DNA of 64,000 nt from assembly GCA_013407085.1 (NCBI GenBank), contig JACCGJ010010811.1:33221-97220 (forward strand), written 5' to 3'. The position numbers were made by a program, and so were the translations under genes. Of the stretch, positions 52,585 through 63,725 are shown piece by piece. Source of the stretch: Atriophallophorus winterbourni (Eukaryota; Platyhelminthes; Trematoda; Plagiorchiida; Microphallidae). How positions within the stretch are numbered: position 1 is the first letter of the stretch; the number at the start of each line of letters is the position of its first letter. The notes below the pieces were generated by a model. The model was given only the letters and a program-made list of their open reading frames with translations, did no database searches and was not told the DNA's origin.

Positions 52585-53829
52585 CGAAGATGGTTGTGAC
52601 GGTAGTGATCCTTCAGTGTATTTGCGGCTTCCATAGAAGTCGATGTGGAGCCGCCTTCAATTTTCAGTTGGGGGATTCCAGTTTTTACTTTTCTTTTGTC
52701 ATTTATATGACGGTATAGCAGTTTTCGGGTGTTTAGAACCCCTGCAGTTAACTTGTTATGGTAATCCAGCTTATCTTGACGCACTAGAGACTACAGTGGT
52801 TAAGTAATTGTTGATATGCTTCCCAATTTCGCGCACACTCTTCCGATCGGAACTTAATCCAAGCAGCGTTTCTGCAGCAGATCCACTTACGAGTTCTACT
52901 ACGAAGGAAAGTACGTAGGATACGTCGTTTGTCTGTTTTGAAAGTCAATGATTGTTGCAGTAGACAGTGCCACTGGGAGACAAATCTGGACCAGGTGAGC
53001 TCAGGATCGACATTTAACATGAAGTTGAAATTGTTAGCAGTTACAATTTCTTGAAACGCCTTGTAGTCCGTAACTATTCGTAACAGGGGTACCTCCTCGT
53101 CAAGGAATTCGGCGTAAGAAACGAAAAAAATGTCAGGACGATGTGATTGCTCTTCCCTAAGGGCGCTTCACAATGAATTTCTTCTACTATCAGGTTTTCA
53201 TTAGTCAGTACTAGATCGAGTAAAGATGGACAATCGCCACTCCGAAAGCGTGTAGCAGCATTCACGTGGTTGTACAATGGATGGGTGCTGATGAAATCAT
53301 CCAGATCCGCAGCAAGCGTATTTGGGCTGAGTTTGCCGACAACTTCAGGAGAGTTAAAATCCCCCATCAGCAATGCGTGCGAGTGGGGTAGTGATAAGGC
53401 GAAGCGAATGGATGCAATAATGACAACATCAATGAGGCGTTGAGTATTCGGTGGACGATATATTACCGCAACAATTGCACAGTCCCTATTTTAATTTGCA
53501 AGCGACACCAAAGTGAGTCTACCACGCTAAGTTGCTCTTGCGGGAGAACCTCATAAGAAAGACGTGAATTATAGTATAGAAGAACACCGCCCCTTTAGTT
53601 GGACGATCGTTCCTGAGAATGGAAATATCAGTGAGAGAAACCTCGGCATCAGTGATCGAAGAGCTTAGCCACGTTTCGGATACAGCTATTAAGTAAAAAT
53701 GACGAGCAGACTGCCTGAAGCGAAGTTCTGCAAGTTTGCTGAGTAAACTTTGCGCGTTCGTGTAGAGACAGTTCAAGCCCTCACGCGTAAGGTTAGGAGC
53801 AGCATCATTTATACGAATATCTAGAATAT

Positions 53830-54980
53830 CTAGACCGCCGATCCCGTTTGGATCGGCTCTTGTGAGTTTTTTCTGTTTGTCGAGTCCGTCTGCACCATAT
53901 TCGTTTCGGTTAATGGAAGCGGTGGCGTCAATCGCGGTTTACTGTTAATCCGATTTTCCAGGGCCGAGCGAAGACGAACTTCTGCTGGAGCACAATGCCT
54001 TTGTCGATACCATTGTTGCAAAGCGTCATTCACCATAGATTCAGATTGAAAGGTGACCTTAAGTTTGCGAGGACCAGATTCTTTGTAGATGGGAGAAGCT
54101 GGCAAACGCTTCAGGGAAGTAGTTAAGGTATCGGTAATTTTACTCAATTGCTGTAAGAAGCGCCACTGTTCGCAATCATGAGTGGTGTTTTTGTTAGCAT
54201 CACTATCATTCAGTTCAGGAACGCCATGAACAAAGATGCTTTTTTGTCACTTTCGTGTTTCCAATCGTAATTCTCTTGCTTTTCCGCTTGCCTATCTGCC
54301 CATGATATATCGGGGAATATACGGATGGGGGACGAGCTGTTTTGAAGCATGTAAGCGGATAGAAGAACGGATTCAACATCTGCTAACCATTTTAACACGA
54401 TGCGCAACAATCTTGGCTCACCAACGTGTGCCGATTTCTGGTGTATTGACAAGCGGACCATGCTAGCCGGTTCTATGTTAAGGCTTAGCTCATGACACAA
54501 CATTTTCCATTGTTCCACATCTTCAGATTGACGCGCTATGAAGCTGGGGTTTAACTACTGACTTCTGTGCTGGTGGAAGTGATGTAACAACAGCGAGGCT
54601 TGAGGTAGTATGCTGTTCGTTAAACATATTTTCAAGTTTATGAAGACGGCCTTCGAGGGTAATGATAGTCTTGGACTGTTGATCTATCATATGCAGTAGA
54701 CTTCGAGCCATAAGGAGATTAGTGCACGCGCTACAAAACCAAGGTTTGGTGGAGTTAGAGCTATGTTTAGCCGGTTAGACCTGCGCAGCGTGAATGATAC
54801 CATACGGAGCAGTTTGTGCATTCTATTTCTTCGAGAACAGTAGTAGAACACTTGGGATTTCCACAGGAACTATTCGGTTCGACCGTAGGGCGGCTTTTAC
54901 CGGTTGTTTTACACTCACCGGATCCTCGAGTATCCTTAGCGTTAGAACAAAGTTTTGTTTTTGATTTAACAACAACCATG
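53830..54980 (-). pseudogene. LINE Q- ORF1 (PHD finger and coiled coil)
   Basis: Frames 54978-54767, 54711-54523, 54518-54210 and 54147-53830 carry successive parts. The finger C-GNPKC-...-CTNCSVWYHSRCAGLTG fits a PHD finger start and is cut by a stop. The middle domain (MEQWKMLCHELSLNIEPASM; LRIVLKWLADVESVLLSAYM) and the C-terminal SGPRKLKVTFQSESMVNDAL resemble the nucleic-acid-binding part of CR1 ORF1. Frameshifts separate all four. Confidence 0.75.
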
Positions 54981-55045
54981 ATGACAACAGCAGAATAAAA
55001 AATAGAAATGTCACGAGCGATGATATTCAACTTGCGCGCCTTGAT

Positions 55046-55390
55046 CATTGTCGTACCCATTCCAAAGGGAGGTTGCGCAAACATAGTTAAGAATTTCCGA
55101 CCGGTAAGCTTAACTAATGTTTTATGTAAAACCTTGGAGAGACTTATCATGGATCGATTGTGCAGCCACCTCGTGCACAATTCATCATTAAGCACGGTTC
55201 AACATGGCTTTCTTAAAGGAAGGTCGTGTTTCTCAAATCTTTTATGCTTTTTAGATCGAGTTTCTAAGACACTGGATGAAGGCGGACGGGTAGAGGTCTT
55301 TTACTTAGACTTTAGTAAGGCGTTCGACTCGGTTAGTCACAGGTTCCTAGGGATGAAGCTCGAGGCCAAAGGTATATCTGGCATATTTTG
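55046..55390 (+). mobile_element. CR1-like LINE P, right part (RT)
   Basis: Continues from 50787: VVPIPKGGCANIVKNFRPVS, LCKTLERLIMDRLCSHLVHN, HGFLKGRSCFSNLLCFLDRV, FYLDFSKAFDSVSHRFLGMK and LEAKGISG, then cut by the 5' end of LINE R at 55391. No stop in 115 codons. The rest of P is not found after LINE R. Confidence 0.85.
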
Positions 55391-55984
55391 AAGGTCAACG
55401 TGGACGTTTGCTCCTTACGATATTTTGATATTGTTGTGAATATCCGATCTATTTCAAGATTATTACAAGAACTTTTATTCTATTTTCAACGGATTTGAAC
55501 ATGGTTACGACCCGTAAATCTGCAAAAGGAGATCATGCAGCACTGACTGCACGGAAGCCTCAAGAGAATGGGGGCTCCGCTGCTCACTCTGGGGATTCTT
55601 GTCTGGTTTGTTCGAAACAGGTCGCCAATAACGCTAAAGCTGTTCAAAGTGAAATTTGTTTAATGTGGATACATATTCGATGTGGTTTAATGAAGCCGGA
55701 GATTTATCGTTGGCTTCAGAAGAATTCATGCGATATCATTCGCACAATATGTAAGATATGCCTTCCACCGACTGGTTTCAAGCTCACAAGTACTCAGCTT
55801 CAAGTTGACACGGCTTCTGCTAAGACCTTTGAAGGTATTGATGGGAGTATTGTAAATAGTGGCTCACCCTAGTGGCTCCTATACGGTTCTCTGTCGTGTA
55901 TCAGTTTATGGTGAGGGGAGTTTTTGCCCTACATTCCAGGTAACCATCCTACCAGAAGAAATCTGTGAACCTATTTTGTTTGAA

Positions 55985-56075
55985 GTGGTGGGCGCTCTTT
56001 TTGGCATACCACCGGAAGAAATCTGGACGCTCGATTGGCGACCTAGCCACTTATCGTCCTGTGCAACCTGAACCT
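55985..56075 (+). repeat. short dispersed motif Z, copy 3
   Basis: GTGGTGGGCGCTCTTTTTGGC, GGACGCTCGATTGGCGACC and CTTATCGTCCTGTGCAACC. Lies within the 5' part of LINE R, between the two halves of ORF1. Confidence 0.6.
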
Positions 56076-56715
56076 GAACCCTCGAAGAAGGATAACCACC
56101 ACATCTTTTGTACAACAAGTCTGCGTGCAATCTAAAGATGTACGCACCTTTGCAGAAGTGGCTTCCTCGTCTTTACTCGGTTCCAAAGACGGAATTAGTT
56201 TTGCCGGTGAAACGAACGTTCTTGAGGCCAAAGAGGTCCAGGAACCATCAAAGCTAGATAAAACTATAAAGAAGAAACACCAGAGCTTTACGACTATTGA
56301 GAGTAGACAATCCTGCGTCATTCTTCACAATGCGTCGGAGCAAACAGGTGCTTTGGCGATAGACAGGGTTAAACAGGAACGCGAGTTCTTAACTTCTGCT
56401 CTTGCCCCCTTTTTGACGAAGGTGAAAAGTGTGTAGCGGTACGCACAGCGTTTCGTCTAGGCCGCAGGCCAGCGCCAGGAGATCGCCCAAGACCGTTAAA
56501 GATTGTGTTAGACTGTTGAGCAAGTGACCTTACTGCTAAAGAGGGGTTACAGGTTAAAGTGTAGTGAACTTCGACTCTCCGGAAGATCGTGTGAAGATGC
56601 GAAAAGCTACTCAGGAAATTAGCGAGCGCAGAGCCGCAGGTGAAACTAACTTGCGCATTGTGGATTTTCGGGTTGTGAGGATGAGGCCAAAAGTTCGTTG
56701 GCAACCTCTGACGAT

Positions 56716-57448
56716 ATGCATTCCGAGGGATCTGGATCTTTAAAAGTGATATATTTTAATGCGAGGAGCTTGAGAAACAAACTGGATGAACTCTTTGATC
56801 GGATTAGATGGGACCCTCCAGCGATCATTGCGGTGACGGAAACCTGGCTCTCAACTGAGCAGGATGATCCCGAGCTGGCCATACTTGGATATAGACTCTT
56901 TCGCTCGGATCGAAGACGCTAAAATCGGTGGTGGGGTTGCCTTATATTTCCAACAACATATTTCCGTCGCAGTGTTGGCTCGCTTCCAGCATTCTGCCGG
57001 TATGGCTGAGAGTATATGGTGCCGTATAAGGACTGCAGCTTCATTTGCCAAGATAGGTGTCGTTTATCGTTCTCCCAATACTCAGGCAGATACTCTGATA
57101 TCACAGATATGTCAGTATGGTAGATCCTCAAACTGCTTGATTATGGGGGATTTCAATGCTCCTAGTATTGATTGGACTTCGCTAGATGAAGGTTCTGGGT
57201 CATTCGAGCGGGACTTATTGGACGCTGTGGTTGATGTGGGCCTCGTGCAGCACGTTTCCCATCCGACCAGAGTAGGCCCTACTGGGTGTGAGTCCATTTT
57301 GGACTTGGTATTCACTCCCACGCAGTCCGATATTACTCAGCTTCGGACTGAAGCTCCATTAGGCTGCAGTGACCATGCCACCTCAAGTTTTATGTGGAAA
57401 CGCAACACTGGCTGGGTACCAGATCCAATTCCCAGAAGGAATTTTTGA
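56716..57448 (+). pseudogene. LINE R endonuclease domain
   Basis: APE-type endonuclease in two frames joined near 56915: first SEGSGSLKVIYFNARSLRNK and ITETWLS-type motif, then IGGGVALYFQQHISVAVLAR, YRSPNTQAD, MGDFNAP and the final SDHA. The Asn, Glu, Asp and His positions expected for nicking are all present. It makes the target-site nick that primes reverse transcription. Confidence 0.85.
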
Positions 57449-57535
57449 AAGGCAGACGCGGGTAGGTTACGGGATGTTGATTCATCTCTCGATTGGTCTT
57501 TCGATCAAGCAGCTGATGTTGAAGATTGTTGGCTG

Positions 57536-59196
57536 GTGATCTGTAATAACATTTTGACAGTTATTGAGGTGGCTGTTCCGTTGTCCACACGTCGTCGTAA
57601 GGCGAAAGGTCCACCTTGGTTTGATAAGGAGATAAGGAAACTTTTGCGGCAACGTCAAAAGCTCTGGTCGATATTCGTAAGTCGGAAAAACGCCACTGAC
57701 TATGGCAATTATCGGCAAGCTAGAAACCTTTGTACGGCATTAAAACGCAGAAAACGTATGTTGTATGAGCAGCGATTGGTTGACGAGTCTACTTGTGCAC
57801 CAAAACGGCTATTCGCATACATTCGACGCCGCACAAAGGCGTCGCCATATATTCCTAATTTGATAGATAATAATGGGGTAGACATTACTGAGGATGGTTT
57901 GAAAGCTGAAGCCATGGCTAAGCAGTATGCCTCCGTGTACTGTCTGGAAGACAGTGATCCTCCTTCTGTCTCTAATAACAGTGAGGTGCTGTCTGATCTT
58001 GATGTAGATGTAGAGACTGTTAGACACCTGTTGGAACAGTTAGACACACAATCCGCGCCAGGACCAGACGGTATTCATCCGTTGGTTTTACGAGCACTAT
58101 CAGAAGTGTTGTGCGTTCCGCTGGCCAGGTTGTTTACAAAATCGGTAACATTAGGGGTCTTGCCACAAGAATGGAAACAGGGTATTATTAAACCTATGTT
58201 TAAGAGTGGGGACCCCAGTAGTCCGCTAATTACAGGCCGGTCACATTGACTTCTGTGATCGGTAAAATTTTAGAGAAGCTGATCAAAAGGAAATTAGAGC
58301 ACTTTCTTTTGGAGTGTGGGCGTTAGTGTCCACAACAACATGGATTCACCAAAAATCGCTCATGCGTAAGTAATCTGCTTCTGGCGTGAGAAAGTTGGTG
58401 TGCTTTGACTGATTCTGGTCAAGAGGTCGATGTCATTTTTATCGACTTTAGTAAGGCGTTTGACCGCGTGCCCCACCGCCGATTGCTCGTCAAGCTGGAG
58501 GATTTAAGTATTCAAGGTTGTCTACTTAAGTGGATCGAGGCATTCATCTCAGGGCGGTCAAACCGTGTAAAGGTGAATGGAGTTTTGTCTTCAGAGATGA
58601 TAGCAGGCTCCGGAGTGCCGCAGGGATCTGTCCTTGGCCCATTGTTATTCAAAATTTTCGTGAATGATATTCTGGACGCGGTAGCGATCGATTGTCTTTT
58701 ATTCGCGGATAATCTGAAACTGTGGGCCTCAGTCAGTTCCTGCGATGGCCACAAGCAACTGCAACAAGGAGTTGATGGCCTAGTCAATTGGACGCATCGC
58801 TGGTCACTGCCTATCAATGAGGACAATACAGTGGTCATGCGCATAAACTTCGATGACACTGGTGGTGAATACTTTATTGCAGGTAAGCCTATTAGAGTGG
58901 TGACGGTCGAAAAAGTCTTAGGGATTCTGGTTATGGATTCCTTGAAGTTGAAGGCTGTCACTGGTCGGAGAATAGGCAGCGCTACCAGGATGCTCTGGGC
59001 GATTCGGCGTTCATTTGCGTCAATTACCCCGAAAATGTTCCAGACACTTTTCTCTGCGTACATTCGTCCTCTGTTGAAATATGGGCTACCTGTTGCATTT
59101 CCTCAGTCTGAAGGCGAATGCGACTCCTTGGAGAGGGTACAAAGGAGGGTCACTAAGATAGTTTTGGTGAATGCGCCAACTCGCGTACGAGAATAG
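57536..59196 (+). pseudogene. LINE R reverse transcriptase with FADN in place of FADD
   Basis: First frame 57536-58249 ends in GDPSSPLITGRSH by a one-base shift where NYRPVTLTSVIGKILEKLI should follow (58230-58290). A TAG at 58324 and an in-frame TGA at 58388-58390 interrupt the fingers region. The second frame 58405-59196 is open for 263 codons and includes the palm. The catalytic box is LLFADNLKLW, the second metal-binding Asp being Asn (AAT), while every other RT box visible in this window reads FADD. Confidence 0.88.
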
Positions 59197-59647
59197 GAGG
59201 AGCTTACTGAAACTCTACCCCTTATAACTTTGAAGGGAAAGATTCGACCTGCTCCTGACACGCCGTATTCTTCTCGGTCAATATGGAGACGAGTTCCTCC
59301 AGTACTTCCGATTAGTAGGCGAGTCGATGACTCGAGGACAAGACATTAAGTTGCAGAATCCTAGAAAGCTGAAGCTGAGTAATGCGCGCACGCTATCCAC
59401 GCGGGTGGAAAACACTTGGAACTCACTACCGAAAGGGCTCCTGTCTCTACCATCTGAACAGATATTCAAAAGCACGTTTGATCAGCATTTGTTGAGAGGG
59501 ACTTGATCCCCGGAGTGATATAGTGGTGTTCCTCTACTCTCAGGGTTTGCCTTATCAGCAGAACTCACATATGTCTATTACTGTGATGAAGCTCAAACGG
59601 GATTTTATCCCTTCTGTTTTCGATTCAGAAGAAGAAGAAAAAGAACT

Positions 59648-59692
59648 GAGCTGAACACTTACCGTCATGTGCAGACTGAATTGAACTTATTT
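59648..59692 (+). repeat. short dispersed motif Z, partial copy 4
   Basis: CTGAGCTGAACACTTACCGTC and GTGCAGACTGAATTGAACTT match the end of motif Z. It directly follows the 3' tail of LINE R. Confidence 0.4.
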
Positions 59693-61254
59693 AAATTCAT
59701 TATTCAGATGACATATATGATATTAATCTATGTAAAACATTTGGAGAACGATGAATGTATTCGTGCATAACGTTACATGTTATTTTAAAAATAATCAATT
59801 GTTATTTTGAATTAAACGAAAATAATTTATGACCTTGTTTCGGTGCAATTCTTTGATAAACAGAGACATTTTGCCCTATGAAAGGACTGTAAGTTTCCTT
59901 GAATGATAAACTTTTTACGTATGACTATACTATTGAAACATTATCTTCAAATTCACCAAGAAACATTGTAAATCTACGAACATTCGGTATAAGACTGAAG
60001 ATAGCTAAAAGTCAATCACGCACCCAAATTCTGTTCGATAGTATGCGGTTGATCACCCAGTACTTCGGTATTGAGTATACAGTTCGTACGGTTCACACGT
60101 TTTTGTTTTCGGATATCTGAAATGTAAGGTAGTGGTTCTGCTTACGCGCACGGTGAGAGGTCATCAATTCAGGAAACAATGTAATAATATTCGTGAACAA
60201 TACAAATTCATTTGTGTTTTTGCTGTTTTTTAAGCTTTGTATATAAGACAATATTTGGAAATAGGGTATGCCGTTCAGCCTCTAATTCCCTCATAAATCT
60301 TTAAACGTTAGGAAGGTTTACCTTACCATCTTGCAAGCTCGTTTTCCGCTTATATATAGACAGCTTTTTTGCAAAAATGCACGCTTTTACGCAAATTGTA
60401 TATTGAAAAACACTCATTCGAAATTCATTGTTCATCGCGTTAGTGATACTCAAATATGTGGAATGAACAAGAGACGCTGTTGAAATCATCTCTAAATATC
60501 AACAAAGCTAGTCAAACGAAAATGGCGACATAATACAAGAAATATTTCCGAATTGTGCTACATAAATGTTTGGATTCTTTGCAGTCTATATTAAAATTAT
60601 CTTTCCTGAATTTTTCAATTTACAGTATCATTTTCTATTCTGCTCATGAATTGTTGATACAGATCAGTAACGTATCGAATTCTAACCCTTCGTTTCAAAA
60701 ATGCAATCACTTGCCTCTGTGATCTTTGAATTTTGTAATTTCGGTTTAATTAATATAAGTAATTTGACAGTTCGTTTCATGTGAAAGTTTTTCAAACTAA
60801 CTATAAAGCACAACAATTGAAAAGTAAGAGCTGTGTGATGATCATTGTCCCCATTCGTATTTAAATTATTCATATTATTGAAATTCAAATTCATATCATT
60901 CTTATAATGTAAACGAGAACGTCGTGTTCAAATAAACTGTCAAAAGTTCAATTACATTTGATTGTATAAGAACGAAAAACATTTCAATTGCAAAGCTAAA
61001 AGGTAAAATGAAATCCAGTCAAGCTATAAATTAAATGCCGATGGAGATTTTAGGGCGATATATATGCATTATTATTTGAAGTTATGATAGATGATTGCCT
61101 GACGAATTTCTGCACTAAAAATCTAGAATTAATTAAGTTAAATGGGAATATTCAAGAAAAAATTAAAATCACGGTGGAGCAACGAATGAACTGTTATCTG
61201 ACACAGAGTATGTATAGCAAAGTTCTTTCTGTCATGTTGTTCTAAATTCCTCTC
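59693..61254. other. AT-rich interval, no gene recognised
   Basis: About 1.5 kb of AT-rich sequence. The frames at 59899-60120 and 60301-60489 have no recognisable motif or splice-bounded exon structure and probably occur by chance. Confidence 0.55.
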
Positions 61255-61461
61255 TTAGGAAGCGAGAAGATACACACTGTCATATAAGTTATAGTCGAAC
61301 AAAATTTTTGGCTTTTCGCTTCCTTTGATGTTCACCATACATGTACATTGCAAGTAGATGGCATTTTCATGCTCCACAGCTTTTCGAATGATTAAACAGT
61401 TTGGCTGGTAAAGGGTTTCGAACGAGAACATCTCTGCAACGCCGAAATAATCATATTTCAC
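61255..61461 (-). mobile_element. RTE-type LINE 3' remnant
   Basis: Minus-strand sequence (CTGTTTAATCATTCGAAAAGC, GAGCATGAAAATGCC, CAATGTACATGTATGGTGAAC) parallels 2520-2590 on the plus strand (CTGTCTAGTCATTCAAAAAGC, AACATGAAAACATACG, GATGTACATCTTTGGTCGAC). It is therefore a second copy of the end of that LINE family. Confidence 0.6.
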
Positions 61462-61899
61462 CGAAGGGTTCGGAACGAATATATTTCAGCATCCACTTCA
61501 ATAAGCAACCGATATAAAACTTTTCGAAACTCTGTATAGCCTAAACCCAAAACTCATTTTATTAAATCGCGCACGTCTGCATACATAGGTGTCATGTATG
61601 TGCGAACCCTGCATCAATCAGGCCATCTGCTTTCGCCATCTGTATAAATTCGTTGTTTATCGACATTTGTTGTTTTTTAAGGACGACTTTATGATCCATC
61701 TACAATAACCAAATTGACTGCACCAAGTCTTTCCAATAGGTACTCTTTGCTATGCTCAGTTGATTCGTCTGCTTCCTCCTCGTGCCGAGTGGGTATTGGT
61801 TCGCCTGCAGAAAGCCCACATTTCGACTGAATTTCCGTTCATAACAGAATGTGTTCCGTCCAACTAGCCACTTCTATCAACACTAATTCCCGAACTTAA

Positions 61900-63570
61900 T
61901 GTAAGCCCTGCTTGTTCGTAGTAACCACATATGCCCCGACTAGTGGTATCACAATTGACAGCGAAGATATCTTCTTCGAGGTACTCTGTACACTTTTGCG
62001 ACACGCAAAGCATTCCAGTATCATTATTCTCTCTGGGGATATGAATGCTCAACTTAGTCGCCAGATATTTCTTAGTCAACTCAGTGGATGCTCGGCGGAC
62101 AGACAACGGCGAATGCTTAGTGCACCTATGTGTACATCGCAGACTATTTATTAGTAACACTTCATTTAAACAGATAGCGAAAATGTTCAACTTGGCGTCC
62201 ATTTAACGACGATCGGTCAGGGACACAAATCGACCTTCTCCTCGCGAGCGCTAGATGATGGTGCTGCATTGCACTGTCACTCATTGTAGTGAATTTGCGT
62301 TGATTCTGAAAACGTGCTCTTTCTCTGGTCCAAAGCCCATAATCTCTTTTGGGAAGCTTTCATAGCCTAAAATTCGGCAAGCTTATCAGACTTAATGGAT
62401 AACATCTCCACTGAAGTGTATGGAAATATCAACCAAGAGTATAACAGTATTGCTGCCGTAATACATGATGCCAAGTGGTCGGCATGTGGCAGTTCGACAT
62501 TTAGCAGCAGGTCCCACTGGATCTTTCAGGCGACTCTCCGATTACTGAAAGAATAACGATGTGTTCCTACCGGTTCTGCTGTAGCCTCACTACCATTTCT
62601 ATTTCTATTCCCCCCCTCATATCTGTCTAGGTCTGGGCAACCTGACAGTATCTTAGCCCACGTACAGTATTTGACTGTGCGGCACTTTGCCTGGATCAGG
62701 CTTGTGCTTTCATACATACATACATACTGGTTCTGCTTAGCTCTTTGGGCGGGGTATCTTTATGAGCTATTTAGCTGGCCAGCTGCAGGTAACCCATGGC
62801 ATTATATTTCGTATTTTTAACCCTGGCCAGTTGATTTTACGCCTCCAAGCGAAGCGAAAATGAAACTCAAAATCGAGGCAAGGACAAAATTTTAAGGCAG
62901 ATAGTCCTGATGCAATTGCCCCTGTTTGGTACAAGGAAGGTTGCAATATCTGTCTAAGCAAACTTGTCGACATTTTCCATCAGATATTGGACAAAGTAAA
63001 CCATTCTCCATCTATAATCATACCTATTTTCAACAACAATGGGCTTACTTTAGCTTTAAGCATGAGGAAACAAGCCTTATGCTCGTGATTACCCGGCTTG
63101 CGTCAATACACTTTAGGCGCCATACGTTATACAGGAAATAACGGATTCCTGAACAGCACACAGGATATCGCCCAGGTAGATATTTACTCTCCGACAAGCT
63201 CTCAAACACCATTACACTTATGAGCAGCAAATTGCTGCGATTTCTTCATTTTAAAGGTGCTTTTGATTCGGCCTCTTAGAACGTATTATTTAGTACCTTA
63301 TAACACAAAGTTGTTCAACGGAAGTACGTCAACATATTCCGGGCGGTTTATTCTTAGTTCCGGGTGCGTTAGGCTATACAATAGCCTTTCATCCAATTCC
63401 TCTTTGGCTAGTGGCATCTGACAAGGGTCTCAAATGTTTCTCTTTGTGTTTAATTTTGTAATGACTTTACAAAGGGTACCAACACTAGGCATTCAGATAG
63501 CCTGCGATAAGAAATTTCTTTGTTTAGACGATGCTGACGACGCAGTTTTCCATTTTGATTCTTGTACGGA
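61900..63570 (+). mobile_element. RTE-type LINE, decayed endonuclease and RT
   Basis: Endonuclease remnant TTYAPTSGITIDSEDIFFEV then SGDMNAQLSRQIF at 61920-62100, the CAPT...GDMNAQ signature of RTE-type LINEs. Degenerate RT follows: SPDAIAPVWYKEGCNICLSK and LVDIFHQILDK at 62900-63000, DIFTLRQALKHHYTYEQQIA with FKGAFDS-like residues at 63180-63280, and DDADDAVFHFDSCTDAQT at 63530-63590 as the metal-binding region. Stops and shifts occur every few dozen codons. A family A copy lies inside (62566-62730). Confidence 0.65.
62566..62730 (+). repeat. dispersed repeat family A, copy 3
   Basis: CTCACTACCATTTCTATTTC, CATATCTGTCTAGG, GGGCAACCTGACAGTATC, GACTGTGCGGCACTTTGCC and GGATCAGGCTTGTGCTTTCAT, ending in CATACATACATAC. 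Inserted in the decayed RTE LINE. Confidence 0.8.
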
Positions 63571-63611
63571 TGCTCAGACTATTTTATACCGACTATGTAT
63601 TATCATATCAC

Positions 63612-63725
63612 CCCTCGTATCTGTCTAGGCCTGGGCAACCTGACAGTAATATCGCCCACGTGCAGTCTCTGACTGTGCGGCACTTTGCCTGGACCAGGCT
63701 TGTGCTTTCATACATACATACATAT
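63612..63725 (+). repeat. dispersed repeat family A, copy 4 (shorter)
   Basis: Starts at CCTCGTATCTGTCTAGGCC, then GGGCAACCTGACAGTAATA and GACTGTGCGGCACTTTGCC to GCTTGTGCTTTCATACATACA. Lacks the CTCACTACC 5' part of the other copies. Confidence 0.8.

Larger units (their letters stand above)
50788..55045 (-). mobile_element. CR1-like LINE Q-, nearly full length, inserted in LINE P
   Basis: 4258 bp with a CATT duplication on both sides (50784-50787 and 55046-55049). ORF1 opens at MVVVKSKTKL (54978) and codes a PHD-type finger (CGNPKCSTTV...CTNCSVWYHSRC), a coiled coil (ITLEGRLHKLENMFNEQH) and a conserved domain to 53830. ORF2: endonuclease with NCLYTNAQSLLSKL, VSETWLSSSITDAE, GDFNSPE and LLDLVLTNENL; the SDH motif reads SNH. 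RT 52584-51473 with LRENSSPGVDRITPKAL, LDFSKAFDSVNHAV and the catalytic FLMFADDLKLW; then the C-terminus to about 51090 and a 300-bp 3' UTR. The 3' end is a TATTGAC heptamer repeat. At least four frameshifts. Confidence 0.88.
55391..59647 (+). mobile_element. CR1-like LINE R, nearly full length
   Basis: ORF1 starts at MVTTRKSAKGDHAAL (55501) with a PHD-type finger (CLVCSKQV...CLMWIHIRC...CKIC), a linker and the RRM-like block FRLGRRPAPGDRPRPLKIVL near 56440-56510 and SPEDRVKMRKATQEISERRA near 56580. ORF2 endonuclease: VIYFNARSLRNKLDELFDRI, VTETWLSTEQDD, GVVYRSP, LIMGDFNAPSIDW, ESILDLVFTPTQ and CSDHA. RT 57536-59196: APGPDGIHPLVLRALSEV, LPQEWKQGIIKPMFKSGD, IDFSKAFDRVPHRRLLVKLE, GSGVPQGSVLGPLLF, LLFADNLKLW. 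C-terminal ENTWNSLPKGLL to 59505. The 3' end carries a GAAGAAGAAGAAA tail. Only a handful of shifts and stops. Confidence 0.88.

Noticed and set aside
55108..55195. Minus-strand frame MLNDELCTRWLHNRS as a protein N-terminus
   Set aside because: It is the antisense of the LINE P/O RT block (LCSHLVHNSSLSTVQHG) and occurs again antisense to LINE O at 33042.
61864..62202. 112-codon minus-strand frame
   Set aside because: Antisense of the RTE endonuclease remnant carrying the APTS and GDMNAQ motifs.
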